The position numbers and the translations under genes are program-made. Below are positions 18,289 through 28,801 of a stretch of DNA of 64,000 bases, piece by piece. Position 1 is the stretch's first letter, and the number at the start of each line of letters is the position of its first letter. The notes beneath the pieces were generated by a model. That model was not told the DNA's origin, did not search any database, and saw nothing but the letters and a program-made list of their open reading frames with translations. Origin of the DNA: Nosocomiicoccus ampullae (lineage in GTDB: Bacteria > Bacillota > Bacilli > Staphylococcales > Salinicoccaceae); assembly GCF_019357495.1 (NCBI RefSeq), contig NZ_CP079110.1, positions 1,178,001 through 1,242,000 on the forward strand. The letters are read 5' to 3'.

Positions 18289-18296
18289 TTATTCGT

Positions 18297-18833
18297 ATGT
18301 CAAAGTATAGTTATGATTTGAAGTTAGAAATTATAAGAAGATATGAAGAAGGTTTTGGAGCAATCATTCTTTCAAAAGAGTTTAATATAAGCCATGACAC
18401 GATCAACAATTGGATAATGGCTTATAATCTCTATGGCGAAGTTGGTTTAAAGAAAAGTTTATCTAAAACACGTTATTCTGGTGAGTTTAAGTTATCCGTA
18501 TTAAAATATAGGATAAATAACGAAACTTCCTATTCAGAAACAGCTCAAGTCTTTGGAATCAAGAATCCATCTACAATAGCTGGTTGGCAGCGAAAGTATG
18601 ATTTGGAAGGCTTTAGTGGTTTGTGTGGTACTTTAGGAAGACCTAGAAAACGTGAGGGAACGACTATGCCTAAGAATAACGATGAACCAAAAGAACTATC
18701 AAAGTCTGAGAGAGAAGAACTTATTGAACTAAGAGAAAGAAATGAGTACCTCGAAGCAAAACTGCTTTACCAAAAAAAGTTGGATGCCTTGCTTCGGGAA
18801 AAGCGTGCTCAAACAAAGAAAAGACGCAAGTAG
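18297..18833 (+). CDS. IS3-family OrfA (copy 1)
   Basis: 178 residues. Two helix-turn-helix segments: SYDLKLEIIRRYEEG...LSKEFNISHDTINNWI (about 3-40) and a second insertion-domain HTH (about 60-105, ETAQVFGIKNPSTIAGWQRKYD). A charged coiled coil follows (about 130-165, SEREELIELRERNEYLEAKL), as in IS150 OrfA. It binds the terminal repeats and supplies the N-terminal half of the OrfAB transposase by frameshifting at 18773-18779. Identical to the copy at 55141. Confidence 0.93.
   Translation: MSKYSYDLKLEIIRRYEEGFGAIILSKEFNISHDTINNWIMAYNLYGEVGLKKSLSKTRYSGEFKLSVLKYRINNETSYSETAQVFGIKNPSTIAGWQRKYDLEGFSGLCGTLGRPRKREGTTMPKNNDEPKELSKSEREELIELRERNEYLEAKLLYQKKLDALLREKRAQTKKRRK
18773..18779 (+). promoter_or_regulatory. 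Programmed -1 frameshift site (copy 1)
   Basis: Heptamer A AAA AAG in the OrfA frame (codons AAA at 18774, AAG at 18777). After slipping -1, reading continues from 18779 without a stop into OrfB. This is the classic IS3-family site. Confidence 0.85.
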
Positions 18834-19690
18834 TACTAGAAGTAAGGCAAATTAAAACAGAAGTTAAACTGAGTACTTGGTTAGAGATTTCTGAGTTACC
18901 AAGATCTTCATTTTATGAATGGAAAGAAAAATTAAATCAGGTAAATGAATCTGAGCAGCGATTAGTTCAACAAATACAATCCATCATTCAAGAATCTAGA
19001 TTTACTTACGGCTATAGAAGAGTTGTACTCGCACTAAAGAATCTAGGTATTATTGTGAACCATAAAAGAGTGCTCAGACTTATGAAGAAGTACAATTTAT
19101 TGTGTACGAAATTCACAACAAGAAGTAGAAAGTATAGTTCGTATAAAGGTGAAGTTGGAAAAATTGCAGATAATGAGCTAAACAGAGCATTTAACGTAGA
19201 TCAGATGAATGAAGTTTATGTCAGTGATGTAACTGAGTTCAAAGTGGACAACTCAGATGTAAAAGTGTATCTCTCACCCATTATGGACTTATATAATAGT
19301 GAGATTGTGTCATTCAGTATCTCTACATCACCTACAGTAAAATTTACTTGTGAGTCCCTAGAGAAAGCTATTAAGAAGCTGCCTATAGAGCATAATCTCA
19401 TGATTCATACAGATCAAGGGTTTCATTATCAGCATGTCAAATGGACACAATTACTAGAGCAGAATAATATCAAGCAGAGTATGTCTAGACGTGGAAATTG
19501 TTTAGATAATTCACCTATGGAGAATTTCTTTAGTTTGCTTAAACAAGAAATCTATTACGGTGTTAAATATCAAAATGTTCAAGAATTAATCGAGGCATTA
19601 GAAGAATATATTGATTGGTACAACAACAAAAGAATAAAAGAGAAATTAAATGGCCTGTCTCCTGTTCAATACAGGAAACAAGCCATATAA
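18779..19690 (+). CDS. IS3-family OrfB, DDE transposase domain (copy 1)
   Basis: Read after the -1 slip, this adds about 303 residues to 161 from OrfA, giving a transposase of about 464. It contains the HTH_21-like segment (RFTYGYRRVVLALKNLG) and the rve integrase core: first Asp in YVSDVTEF, second in HTDQGFHY, and Glu in DNSPMENFFSLLK, followed by the usual C-terminal WYNNKRIKEKLNGLSPVQYR. No good start codon with SD is present before a GTG at 19055, so expression as a fusion is expected. Identical to the second copy. Confidence 0.92.
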   Translation, partial: VGCLASGKACSNKEKTQVVLEVRQIKTEVKLSTWLEISELPRSSFYEWKEKLNQVNESEQRLVQQIQSIIQESRFTYGYRRVVLALKNLGIIVNHKRVLRLMKKYNLLCTKFTTRSRKYSSYKGEVGKIADNELNRAFNVDQMNEVYVSDVTEFKVDNSDVKVYLSPIMDLYNSEIVSFSISTSPTVKFTCESLEKAIKKLPIEHNLMIHTDQGFHYQHVKWTQLLEQNNIKQSMSRRGNCLDNSPMENFFSLLKQEIYYGVKYQNVQELIEALEEYIDWYNNKRIKEKLNGLSPVQYRKQAI

Positions 19691-19732
19691 GAATTCACGG
19701 ACAAGAATGTCCGGATTTATGGGTTCGGTACA

Positions 19733-19759
19733 AAATCAATAACGATTTCGGTTTTTTTG
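19733..19759 (+). terminator. Right arm of the interrupted fda terminator
   Basis: Target-repeat copy AAA, remaining arm bases, loop, right arm GATTTCGGTTTT and T-run. Unpaired now that the left arm is 1.5 kb away. Confidence 0.8.
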
Positions 19760-19830
19760 TTTATTTCGTTCGTCTTATAATCATTATTATGATACCGTTA
19801 AAGTCAATATAACAAAAAGTAGGTTTAATT

Positions 19831-20499
19831 ATGAAGCTAGATATTTTATACGAAGACAACCACGTCATTGCTGTAACAAAACCAAATAATATCCCCGTTC
19901 AAGCAGATAATTCTAATGATAAAGACATGCTGACAATTGTAAAAGAATATATTAAAGAAAAATATCATAAACCAGGCAACGTATTTTTAGGACTTGTCCA
20001 TCGTCTTGACCGCCCTGTTGGCGGTGCGATTGTGTTTGCGAAGACTTCTAAAGCTGCGAGCCGACTATCCAATGAGATTCGTAAAAATACATTTGAGCGC
20101 AGTTACGTCACTGTAGTAGAAGGACATCTAAAGAGTAATGGCACGCTAAAAGATTATTTAGTCAAAAACCGTAAAACGAACACATCTTTTGTCGCGAGTA
20201 AAGGTGCAAAAGATGCTAAACACGCAGTGCTTGAGTATAAAACTATCGGTCTAGATGAAGCACTCAGTCTACTCGAAGTTAAACTTCATACTGGTCGTTC
20301 ACATCAAATCCGTGTACAACTATCAAATCAAAATGCTCCAATTTTCGGAGATCAACGATATAACAAAAATAGTAAAGTCGGCGAACAAATCGCTTTATGG
20401 AGTTCTGAAATTAAATTTAAACATCCAACTAAAGATGAAGTTATTACAGTTACAAGTACTCCTCCAAACCGCTATCCCTGGAATAGATTCACGAATTAA
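19831..20499 (+). CDS. RluA-family rRNA pseudouridine synthase
   Basis: 222 residues, a minimal catalytic domain without an N-terminal S4 domain. It converts specific uridines in RNA to pseudouridine. The catalytic motif VHRLDRPVGGAIVFAK (Asp in HRLD) is at about 58-73, and LHTGRSHQIRVQL near 150-162 is the conserved uridine-contact motif. The RNA target is not predictable. SD-like AAGTAGG upstream. It lies just after the IS, so read-through from fda or the IS may now reach it. Confidence 0.9.
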   Translation: MKLDILYEDNHVIAVTKPNNIPVQADNSNDKDMLTIVKEYIKEKYHKPGNVFLGLVHRLDRPVGGAIVFAKTSKAASRLSNEIRKNTFERSYVTVVEGHLKSNGTLKDYLVKNRKTNTSFVASKGAKDAKHAVLEYKTIGLDEALSLLEVKLHTGRSHQIRVQLSNQNAPIFGDQRYNKNSKVGEQIALWSSEIKFKHPTKDEVITVTSTPPNRYPWNRFTN

Positions 20500-20520
20500 G
20501 TCAAATAGACTTAATTCGTG
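20490..20520. terminator. Hairpin between convergent genes
   Basis: 13-bp perfect stem (20490-20502, 20508-20520) containing the stop codons of both flanking genes. No good T-run on either side, so it is a weaker terminator or mRNA-end hairpin. Confidence 0.5.
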
Positions 20521-21362
20521 TCTATCATTAACGTTCCGTAACTTGCAACGAGCTTTACTTTATACTCTCCATTTCCAAGTACTTTTCCATCAATTTCCTC
20601 ATCGTATCCATCGATAATAAGTGCACCGAACTGTTCTTTTAGAATTAACTCTGCATTATCAAACATCTTATCTAGCGTAATCATCGCATTACCTGTTGCG
20701 ACTTTACCGTCGATATGCTGATCTTGATTTACATTATCTAAAACGAGTTTCCCAGTGCTGACGTTAAATTTTAAATGCTTTGTATCAACGTCATCAATTC
20801 TCATTTCTCCTGTTTGTAGATAACACGTTAACGTATCTGCTTCTACTTTTTTAATAATCACTTGACCTACATCATTTTTAAATTGTATATCTTTCGCTTT
20901 TATAGAATCCGCATGAATTGAACTGTAGTGCTGAATCATTTCAACGCGATCGATTTTTTTATCTGGTAAATATATTTCTAAACGCGTGTTTTTACTTGCA
21001 TGAGACAGTTTTAAATTAAGACTAAATACACCTTCGTTAACTTCATATTGAAATTTCTCCAAATCGATATCTTTCGTTACGTTAAAATGTAGATACTCAT
21101 CATCCGACTCATAAACATAGACAGGAACAAACGTCGTTTCAAACTTAAAGTGTGTAACATCGTCATCTACCGTCAAATCTTTTTTATTAAATAAATATTT
21201 TTCAGCTAGTGTTTCCGGAGCACCTAACTCGTTAATTAATGCGTCATCGTCATCTTTTTCTCGAAATCGATTCAATAACGAATCGATTATTTTATCTTGT
21301 TGTTTACTAGTTAATGATTGTAAATGGTACTTCACAGTTCCTAAATACTCATAACGGTCCAT
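20511..21362 (-). CDS. HAAS + DUF4097 domain protein
   Basis: 283 residues. The N-terminus (1-55) resembles the HAAS signalling domain (short helices, ending ELGAPETLAEKY). From about 70 on it is a long run of beta-strands of the DUF4097 (putative adhesin, LiaG/LiaX-like) type, with repeats such as VDTKHLKFNVSTGKLVLDNV. No signal peptide or membrane segment is seen. In related Gram-positives, proteins of this build link to cell-envelope stress systems, but no LiaRS-type genes are near. Single gene, convergent with the pseudouridine synthase. Confidence 0.75.
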   Translation of the reverse strand: MDRYEYLGTVKYHLQSLTSKQQDKIIDSLLNRFREKDDDDALINELGAPETLAEKYLFNKKDLTVDDDVTHFKFETTFVPVYVYESDDEYLHFNVTKDIDLEKFQYEVNEGVFSLNLKLSHASKNTRLEIYLPDKKIDRVEMIQHYSSIHADSIKAKDIQFKNDVGQVIIKKVEADTLTCYLQTGEMRIDDVDTKHLKFNVSTGKLVLDNVNQDQHIDGKVATGNAMITLDKMFDNAELILKEQFGALIIDGYDEEIDGKVLGNGEYKVKLVASYGTLMIDTN

Positions 21363-21439
21363 TTAGTAACACCTTTCTTTTTTAAACTTTTTCTTTTCTT
21401 AGTTATACTAATAAGTAAATTCGTAAGGGAGATTTTTTA

Positions 21440-22942
21440 ATGACTTTATTTAATCATGATTCATTATACTATAGCGAAAAAGTAAAACAAAAAGAAGTTA
21501 GTGTAACAGAGCTCGTCGAGCGTGCGTTACATAATATCGAACATTACGACGATATGAACGCTGTCATTCATATACAAAAAGATCAAGCGCTTAATATCGC
21601 AAAAGACATGGATAAAAAGTTAGAAAGTTTATCTTCTGAAAATATAAAAGACTTGCCTCCATTTTTCGGTGTTCCAATTCTTGTTAAAGATCTTGGACAA
21701 GAAGAAGCAGGCATTCCAGCGACGAATGGATCAAAACTTTTTAAAGATTATATTCCGAAAAGTTCAAGTAACTTCGTGAAACAATTAATAGAGAACGGAT
21801 TTGTCATTGTCGGACGTACAAACGTGCCTGAATTTGGATTTAAAATGATTACTGATTCTAAATTATACGGTAATTCATATTCTCCATTTGGTAAGCCCTT
21901 AACATCTGGTGGATCTAGTGGTGGTGCTGCCGCAGCTTTAAAACGAGGCCTGGTCCCTGCTTCATCTGGCAGCGATGGCGGTGGTTCTATTCGAATACCC
22001 GCAAGTTTAAACGGTCTTATTGGACTAAAACCTACAAGAGGACGTACAACAAGCGGTCCAGGAAGTTACAGACAATGGCAAGGTGCGTCAATCGATTTCT
22101 TTTTAACAAAATCAGTCCGAGAGACATATGAATTACTTAAAGTAATGGACAATCGACCGATCGCTTCTCCATACTTACCTCCAAACTTAAACCTTAATGG
22201 TCTGAGTAAACCTAAAAAGAGACTTAAAATTGCATATAGCTATGAATCACCGATTGGTTCTGAAGTCAATCAATCCGCAATTGATAGTTTGAATGATGCA
22301 GTAGAAAAACTTAAAAAGCTTGGACATATAGTTGTCGAAGATAATGTACCAGTAGACGGGCAACAAGCTATTCATTCGTATTTTACTATGAACATGGTTG
22401 AAACCGCTGCGATGTTTAAAGATATGGAAAAAGCTTTAGGTAGAGAAATTAAAAAAGATGATGTTGAGCTTATTTCTTATGGAATGTATAACGCAGGACT
22501 AAGAGTACCAGGATGGATGTATACTCAGTCTTTAAACTACTGGGATACGCTAAGTGATTTATATCATAGTTTCCTTGACGATAATAATTATGACTTTTAT
22601 TTAACACCAACAATGAATGGCCCAACAAAAGATATCGATGCTTTTAGTCCTTCAAAAGAATCTATTGAAAAATTACAAAATATAGAAAACTTGTCTGATG
22701 AAGAAACGTCTTATATATTTGAAGAAGTATTCAAAGTAAGTAGCATGTACAGTCCATATACTTGGACGATAAATTTAACTGGTCAACCGGCAATTAGCCT
22801 TCCAATGTATGAAACAAAAGATGGACTACCAATAGGCAGTATGTTTATTGCACGTAAAGGTGAAGAAGATAGATTACTAGAACTTGCGTATGAGTTAGAA
22901 GAATCCGGGTTTATTAAATCAAATATTCACGAAACTAAATAA
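21440..22942 (+). CDS. Amidase (amidase signature family)
   Basis: 500 residues. Amidase-signature Ser-cisSer-Lys triad: Lys in FFGVPILVKDL, the Gly/Ser box TSGGSSGGAAAAL, and Ser in SDGGGSIRIPASLNGLIGLKP. It hydrolyses a carboxamide in the cytosol; similarity is to general amidases rather than GatA, since no gatB/C is adjacent. SD AAGGGAG upstream. 30 nt from the nhaC-type gene, so the two may be co-expressed. Confidence 0.9.
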   Translation: MTLFNHDSLYYSEKVKQKEVSVTELVERALHNIEHYDDMNAVIHIQKDQALNIAKDMDKKLESLSSENIKDLPPFFGVPILVKDLGQEEAGIPATNGSKLFKDYIPKSSSNFVKQLIENGFVIVGRTNVPEFGFKMITDSKLYGNSYSPFGKPLTSGGSSGGAAAALKRGLVPASSGSDGGGSIRIPASLNGLIGLKPTRGRTTSGPGSYRQWQGASIDFFLTKSVRETYELLKVMDNRPIASPYLPPNLNLNGLSKPKKRLKIAYSYESPIGSEVNQSAIDSLNDAVEKLKKLGHIVVEDNVPVDGQQAIHSYFTMNMVETAAMFKDMEKALGREIKKDDVELISYGMYNAGLRVPGWMYTQSLNYWDTLSDLYHSFLDDNNYDFYLTPTMNGPTKDIDAFSPSKESIEKLQNIENLSDEETSYIFEEVFKVSSMYSPYTWTINLTGQPAISLPMYETKDGLPIGSMFIARKGEEDRLLELAYELEESGFIKSNIHETK

Positions 22943-22972
22943 TAATTTCATTTAATTTCTTAGGAGGTATAT

Positions 22973-24373
22973 ATGAAAAGAAAACCTACATTTATTGAGT
23001 CGATATCATGTTTTATTGTCCTTGCTGCTTTAATCGGAATTGGATTTGGTATATATGAAATCCCTATTCAACCCCTACTTTTAATTACAGCACTATATTC
23101 AGCTGTAATTGCTTTAAGAGTTGGTGTGTCTTGGGATGAAATGGAAGATAATATTATTAAAAACCTAAAAACAGCAATGCCAGCAATTTTCATTATTTTT
23201 GTCGTCGGTATTATAATTGGAACGTGGATTTACTCTGGAACTGTACCGATGTTAATTTATTATGGCTTAAAATTAATTCATCCGAGTTACTTTTTAGTTA
23301 TGGCATTTGTAATTGTCGCGATAGTTTCAGTCGCAACAGGAACAGCTTGGGGATCTACAGCGACGGCTGGAGTTGCACTTATGGGAATAGCAACTGAGTT
23401 AAATATACCACTTGGTATTGCTGCGGGTGCGATCATTTCAGGTGCGATTTTTGGAGATAAACTCTCTCCACTTTCAGATACAACAAACCTTGCAGCTTTA
23501 GTTGTTGAAACAGATCTTTATACACATATAAAACATATGCTCTGGACAACAGTACCGGCTTCTATTGTAGGTTTAATAATTTGGTTTATTGTAGGTCGTC
23601 GTTTTGAAAGCGAGAGCGTAAATGCATCGAGTGTCAATAATTTATTAAATCAACTTGATGATATATACAACTTTAATTTATTTATGTTGTTACCTTTTAT
23701 ATTGATACTCTGGGGCGCTTTTACAAGAAAACCGATTGTTCCAGTCATGTTTTTATCTTCATTACTTGCGATTATTATTGGTACTTTGTCTAATGGTTTT
23801 TCGATTGTTGACGGTGTTACTTCAATGGCCAACGGTTTTACTACAGAAATGATAGATAGTAAAACAACATATTCTGAATCTATACAGTCTCTTCTAAACC
23901 GCGGAGGTATTTTTTCTATGACCACAATTGTAGTTACTATATTTTGTGGATATGCCTTTGCTGGAATTGTAGAAGTTGCGGGTTGTTTAGATACTATTTT
24001 AAATTCATTTTTTAAGTATATTAAGAGTAAAGCTGGCCTAATTGCGTCAACAATTTTAGGTAGTTTAATTATCATTTTTACATCAGGAGTTGCATCTATT
24101 TCTATAATAATGGTCGGTGTACTTATGAGAGATGCTTATAAAGATCAAAATTTACCACCTGAAACTCTGTCACGTACACTAGAAGACTCCGGGACTATGG
24201 TTCTTGCTTTTGTCCCTTGGGGTGTGTCAGCTATATATTATTTAGAAGTACTCGGCGTTGGAGTCAATGAATATGCTATATGGGCGATTCCTTGTTATTT
24301 ATGTATCGTATTTGCACTTATATATGCAATCACAGGCATTGGACTTGGTACAAAAGAAGAAAAACCTAATTGA
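22973..24373 (+). CDS. nhaC: Na+/H+ antiporter, NhaC family
   Basis: 466 residues, about 12 membrane segments. The NhaC signature is visible in [21 protein letters not shown] followed by [24 protein letters not shown] (about 130-180), the ion-binding core of the family. Members exchange sodium for protons, or malate/lactate in MleN-type relatives. An ideal SD, AGGAGGT, lies 6 nt upstream. Follows the amidase gene closely. Confidence 0.9.
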   Translation: MKRKPTFIESISCFIVLAALIGIGFGIYEIPIQPLLLITALYSAVIALRVGVSWDEMEDNIIKNLKTAMPAIFIIFVVGIIIGTWIYSGTVPMLIYYGLKLIHPSYFLVMAFVIVAIVSVATGTAWGSTATAGVALMGIATELNIPLGIAAGAIISGAIFGDKLSPLSDTTNLAALVVETDLYTHIKHMLWTTVPASIVGLIIWFIVGRRFESESVNASSVNNLLNQLDDIYNFNLFMLLPFILILWGAFTRKPIVPVMFLSSLLAIIIGTLSNGFSIVDGVTSMANGFTTEMIDSKTTYSESIQSLLNRGGIFSMTTIVVTIFCGYAFAGIVEVAGCLDTILNSFFKYIKSKAGLIASTILGSLIIIFTSGVASISIIMVGVLMRDAYKDQNLPPETLSRTLEDSGTMVLAFVPWGVSAIYYLEVLGVGVNEYAIWAIPCYLCIVFALIYAITGIGLGTKEEKPN

Positions 24374-24449
24374 TAGTAAGCGTTCGCTTATTGTTGTATT
24401 GATAATTTTCTGCTATCATTTATACATTATTATAGGAATGGAGATTATT

Positions 24450-25028
24450 ATGGACCTTTTAAAACAGCGCATATTAAATGACGGTGAAGCATTAAACGAA
24501 AACGTACTTAAAGTCGACTCTTTTTTAAATCATCAAATTGATCCACTTTTAATGAAAGAAATTGGACAAGAATTTATTCATCGATTTGAAGACGTCGAAT
24601 TTACAAAAGTTTTAACACTTGAATCTTCAGGTATCGCACCATCCGTAATGGTCGGTATGCTTTTAGATATTCCTGTTGTATTCGGTAGAAAAAGACAATC
24701 ATTAACATTAAATGATAATCTATTCACTTCACAAGTATTTTCATATACTAAGCAAGAAACAAATACGATTGCAGTGGCGAAAAAGTTTTTATCTAAAGAT
24801 GATAAAGTGCTTATTATCGATGACTTTTTAGCGAATGGTGAAGCGGCAGGTGCTTTAGTTGATGTTGTAGAACAATCAGGCGCAGAACTTGTCGGTATTG
24901 GAATCGTCATCGAAAAAGCATTCCAAAGCGGTGGTAAAATCTTACGCGATAAAGGTTACCGTGTGGAGTCACTCGCTCGTATTGAATCAATGTATGACAA
25001 ACAAGTCAAATTTGTTGGTGACAATTAA
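24450..25028 (+). CDS. xpt: Xanthine phosphoribosyltransferase
   Basis: 192 residues from the ATG at 24450, after GGAATGGAG; a longer open frame upstream lacks an SD. It salvages xanthine to XMP with PRPP. Visible: [21 protein letters not shown], and the PRPP-binding motif [14 protein letters not shown] (about 124-137). The stop overlaps the start of pbuX as TAATG, so the pair is translationally coupled. The 76 bp after nhaC contain a TTGATA/TATACA-like promoter but no purine riboswitch. Confidence 0.96.
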   Translation: MDLLKQRILNDGEALNENVLKVDSFLNHQIDPLLMKEIGQEFIHRFEDVEFTKVLTLESSGIAPSVMVGMLLDIPVVFGRKRQSLTLNDNLFTSQVFSYTKQETNTIAVAKKFLSKDDKVLIIDDFLANGEAAGALVDVVEQSGAELVGIGIVIEKAFQSGGKILRDKGYRVESLARIESMYDKQVKFVGDN

Positions 25029-26350
25029 TGGCACTTCAGCAAAATTTAAAAGATGCATCGCTTGGACTTCAACATGTCCTCGCGATGTATGCTGGTGCTG
25101 TTATCGTTCCACTCATCGTTGGTTCTTCCATAGGACTTTCAACCGCACAACTTACATATTTAATTTCAATTGACATAATGATGTGTGGTGTCGCATCAAT
25201 TTTACAAGTGCGGAAAAACAAATTCATGGGAATCGGACTGCCGGTCGTTTTAGGATGTGCCTTTACCGCTGTCGGACCGATTATTAATATCGCAAATACA
25301 TACAGTATTGAAAGTGTCTATGGTGCAATTTTATCTGCAGGGTTATTTGTCGTTATTATCGCGAAATATTTTAGTAAACTGATAAAATTCTTCCCGCCCG
25401 TCGTAACGGGATCTGTCGTAACAATTATCGGGTTAACACTGATTCCTGTAGCGTTAAATAACTTCGCTGGCGGACAAGGTGCCGATGATTTTGCATCACT
25501 TGAAAACATTGGTCTCGGGTTTATTACGTTACTCATTATTCTTTTTGTCTTAAAATTTGCCAAAGGATTTTTCGCGTCGATTGCGATTTTAATTGGAATT
25601 GTCGTCGGTACAGTTATTGCGGCATTTTTCGGACAAGTTGATGTATCTCCAGTAAAAGAAGCATCATGGTTACATTTACCTGCCGTCTTTTACTTCGGAA
25701 CGCCAGAATTCCATTTAGTGCCAATACTGACACTTATTTTAGTTGTAATGGTCAGTTTAGTTGAATCTACAGGTGTATATTTCGCACTCGGCGATATTAC
25801 CGATAAAGAAATTCGTGAAGCAGATTTAAAACGTGGATACCGTGCAGAAGGTTTTGCGATTATGCTCGGAGGACTATTTAACTCTTTACCATATACAACA
25901 TTCAGTCAAAACGTCGGACTCATTCAGTTATCTGGTGTACGTAAATTGAAAATTATTTACATCGCTGGAGTTATGCTAATGATTCTCGGTCTGATGCCAA
26001 AAATAGGTGCAGCAACACTCGCAATACCTGATTCAGTACTAGGTGGCGCGATGATTGCAATGTTCGGAATGGTCAGTGCGTACGGAATTAAAATGCTTAG
26101 TACAGTAGACTTTGATAACCAAAACAACTTAATGGTCGTCGCGATTTCAGTCTCATTTGGACTCGGTGTCACTGCAGTGCCAGATGTATTCAGCAGTTTA
26201 CCATCAAGCATCTCAGTTATCACAGAAAGTGGTATAGTTATGGGAAGTTTAGCAGCGATATTTTTAAATGTCGTATTAAACTTTAACCTAGAAGCAAATG
26301 ATGACATAAAAGATCAAATATATGAAGCGGCACCAGATGAAGAAAAATAG
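25028..26350 (+). CDS. pbuX: Xanthine permease
   Basis: 440 residues, about 13-14 membrane segments, NCS2/UraA family. Visible: LQHVLAMYAGAVIVPLIVG at the N-terminus, family motif region FFPPVVTGSVVTIIGLTLIPVAL, VESTGVYFALGDIT with the substrate-site Glu, and LFNSLPYTTFSQNVGLIQLSG. Imports xanthine for Xpt. Shares 1 nt with xpt. Confidence 0.95.
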   Translation: MALQQNLKDASLGLQHVLAMYAGAVIVPLIVGSSIGLSTAQLTYLISIDIMMCGVASILQVRKNKFMGIGLPVVLGCAFTAVGPIINIANTYSIESVYGAILSAGLFVVIIAKYFSKLIKFFPPVVTGSVVTIIGLTLIPVALNNFAGGQGADDFASLENIGLGFITLLIILFVLKFAKGFFASIAILIGIVVGTVIAAFFGQVDVSPVKEASWLHLPAVFYFGTPEFHLVPILTLILVVMVSLVESTGVYFALGDITDKEIREADLKRGYRAEGFAIMLGGLFNSLPYTTFSQNVGLIQLSGVRKLKIIYIAGVMLMILGLMPKIGAATLAIPDSVLGGAMIAMFGMVSAYGIKMLSTVDFDNQNNLMVVAISVSFGLGVTAVPDVFSSLPSSISVITESGIVMGSLAAIFLNVVLNFNLEANDDIKDQIYEAAPDEEK

Positions 26351-26351
26351 G

Positions 26352-26376
26352 CACACTCTTTATGAGTGTGTCTTTT
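26352..26376 (+). terminator. xpt-pbuX terminator
   Basis: CACACTC/GAGTGTG stem (26352-26358, 26364-26370) then TCTTTTT. Confidence 0.82.
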
Positions 26377-26421
26377 TATATGAAATCATTAATGAAAAAA
26401 TTTTTTCGTAGATGATTTAAG

Positions 26422-26850
26422 ATATCGTTAACGAAAAACTAAACTCGTTGACAGAGAACGAAGTATCGTCAATGAGTTTTTTTATCATAGACAGTTTGAA
26501 GCATATCGTCAACGAAAATCGAAATTTCGGTGATTTCGTAAACAATACTCTAATTATCGTAAACACCACAAAATCTCATTGACAATAGTACCTTTATAGA
26601 GGTACGAGTATCTAATTTCGTTGACGATTTCTGTGATTTACACCAATCGTCGGTTAAAAGTAATTTTCACCGACGCAGATTGGAGTATCGAATGCGAGAT
26701 TTCTGTTCGCCGATAGTACTCAACAAATAGTCGGTGAAATTCGCTATTTCCATTTTTAGCCGACGATACTCTCTTTATTGTCGGTGTATTAGAAACTCAC
26801 CGCCGATACTCCGCATAGCATCGGCTAATTTTTTATCCGCAGACAATTCT
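26422..26850. repeat. Degenerate palindromic repeat array in a convergent gap
   Basis: No ORF with an SD is present. Variants of TATCGTCAACGA and its complement TCGTTGACGA recur at about 26424, 26465, 26505, 26556 and 26617; from about 26645 a related pair, TTTCACCGACG and TCGTCGGTGAA, takes over (26646, 26666, 26730, 26759, 26780, 26799). Each stretch contains short hairpins, and GATACTC/GAGTATC recurs between them. Spacing is irregular (40-55 bp), so this is not a CRISPR. It lies between pbuX and the minus-strand groEL side. Confidence 0.6.
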
Positions 26851-26904
26851 CTTTATCTAGCTTAATAAGATAAAAAGCCTCTTCAAATACTAATTTCTAT
26901 AAAT

Positions 26905-27072
26905 CTAATCTTTCTTAAACGCGAGTATCCCAGCACTTACAAAAAATAAAATCCCTGGTATGATGTAAAATAAAAATAAAAATCCACCCAGTTTTTCTGG
27001 TATAAAATTCGCCAGCAGCAGCATTACAAAGCTAATGACTAACAGTGTAAATATTGTATTTCTAATTTTCAT
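26905..27072 (-). CDS. Small membrane protein, 55 residues
   Basis: ATG at 27072 with SD AGAGG 8 nt upstream. The 55-residue product has two hydrophobic segments (about 6-22 and 29-50) with a proline-containing link (NFIPEKLGG) and a basic tail (FKKD). An extended -10 (TGGTATAAT on the minus strand, about 27105-27113) lies upstream, right after the groEL terminator. Family not recognised. Confidence 0.55.
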   Translation of the reverse strand: MKIRNTIFTLLVISFVMLLLANFIPEKLGGFLFLFYIIPGILFFVSAGILAFKKD

Positions 27073-27121
27073 TATAAAACCTCTAACTCTTAGTATGTAT
27101 TTAAATTATACCAATCTATAC

Positions 27122-27154
27122 GATAAAAAGCCTAGTTCACTTGGAACTAGGCTT
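27122..27154 (-). terminator. groESL terminator
   Basis: 11-bp stem AAGCCTAGTTC/GAACTAGGCTT (27128-27138, 27144-27154) with TTTTT on the minus strand. Confidence 0.88.
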
Positions 27155-27163
27155 AGTTATCTT

Positions 27164-28789
<1,626 letters not shown>

Positions 28790-28801
28790 TCATATCTCTC
28801 C

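Larger units (their letters stand above)
18251..19732 (+). mobile_element. IS3-family (IS150-like) insertion sequence, copy 1
   Basis: 1482 bp. The ends form an imperfect terminal inverted repeat of 25 bp (21 matches) beginning TGCACTGACC on the left and TGTACCGAAC on the inverted right end. It is flanked by the direct repeat AAA (18248-18250, 19733-19735). Two overlapping frames encode the helix-turn-helix OrfA and the DDE OrfB with an A6G slip site between them, the IS3-family plan. The comparison with 55095-56576 showed no difference, so at least one transposition is recent. Target: the terminator hairpin of fda. Confidence 0.95.

Noticed and set aside
26422-26850. Possible CRISPR array or attachment site
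   Set aside because: Spacing is irregular and the repeats are degenerate dyads; no integrase or cas genes nearby.
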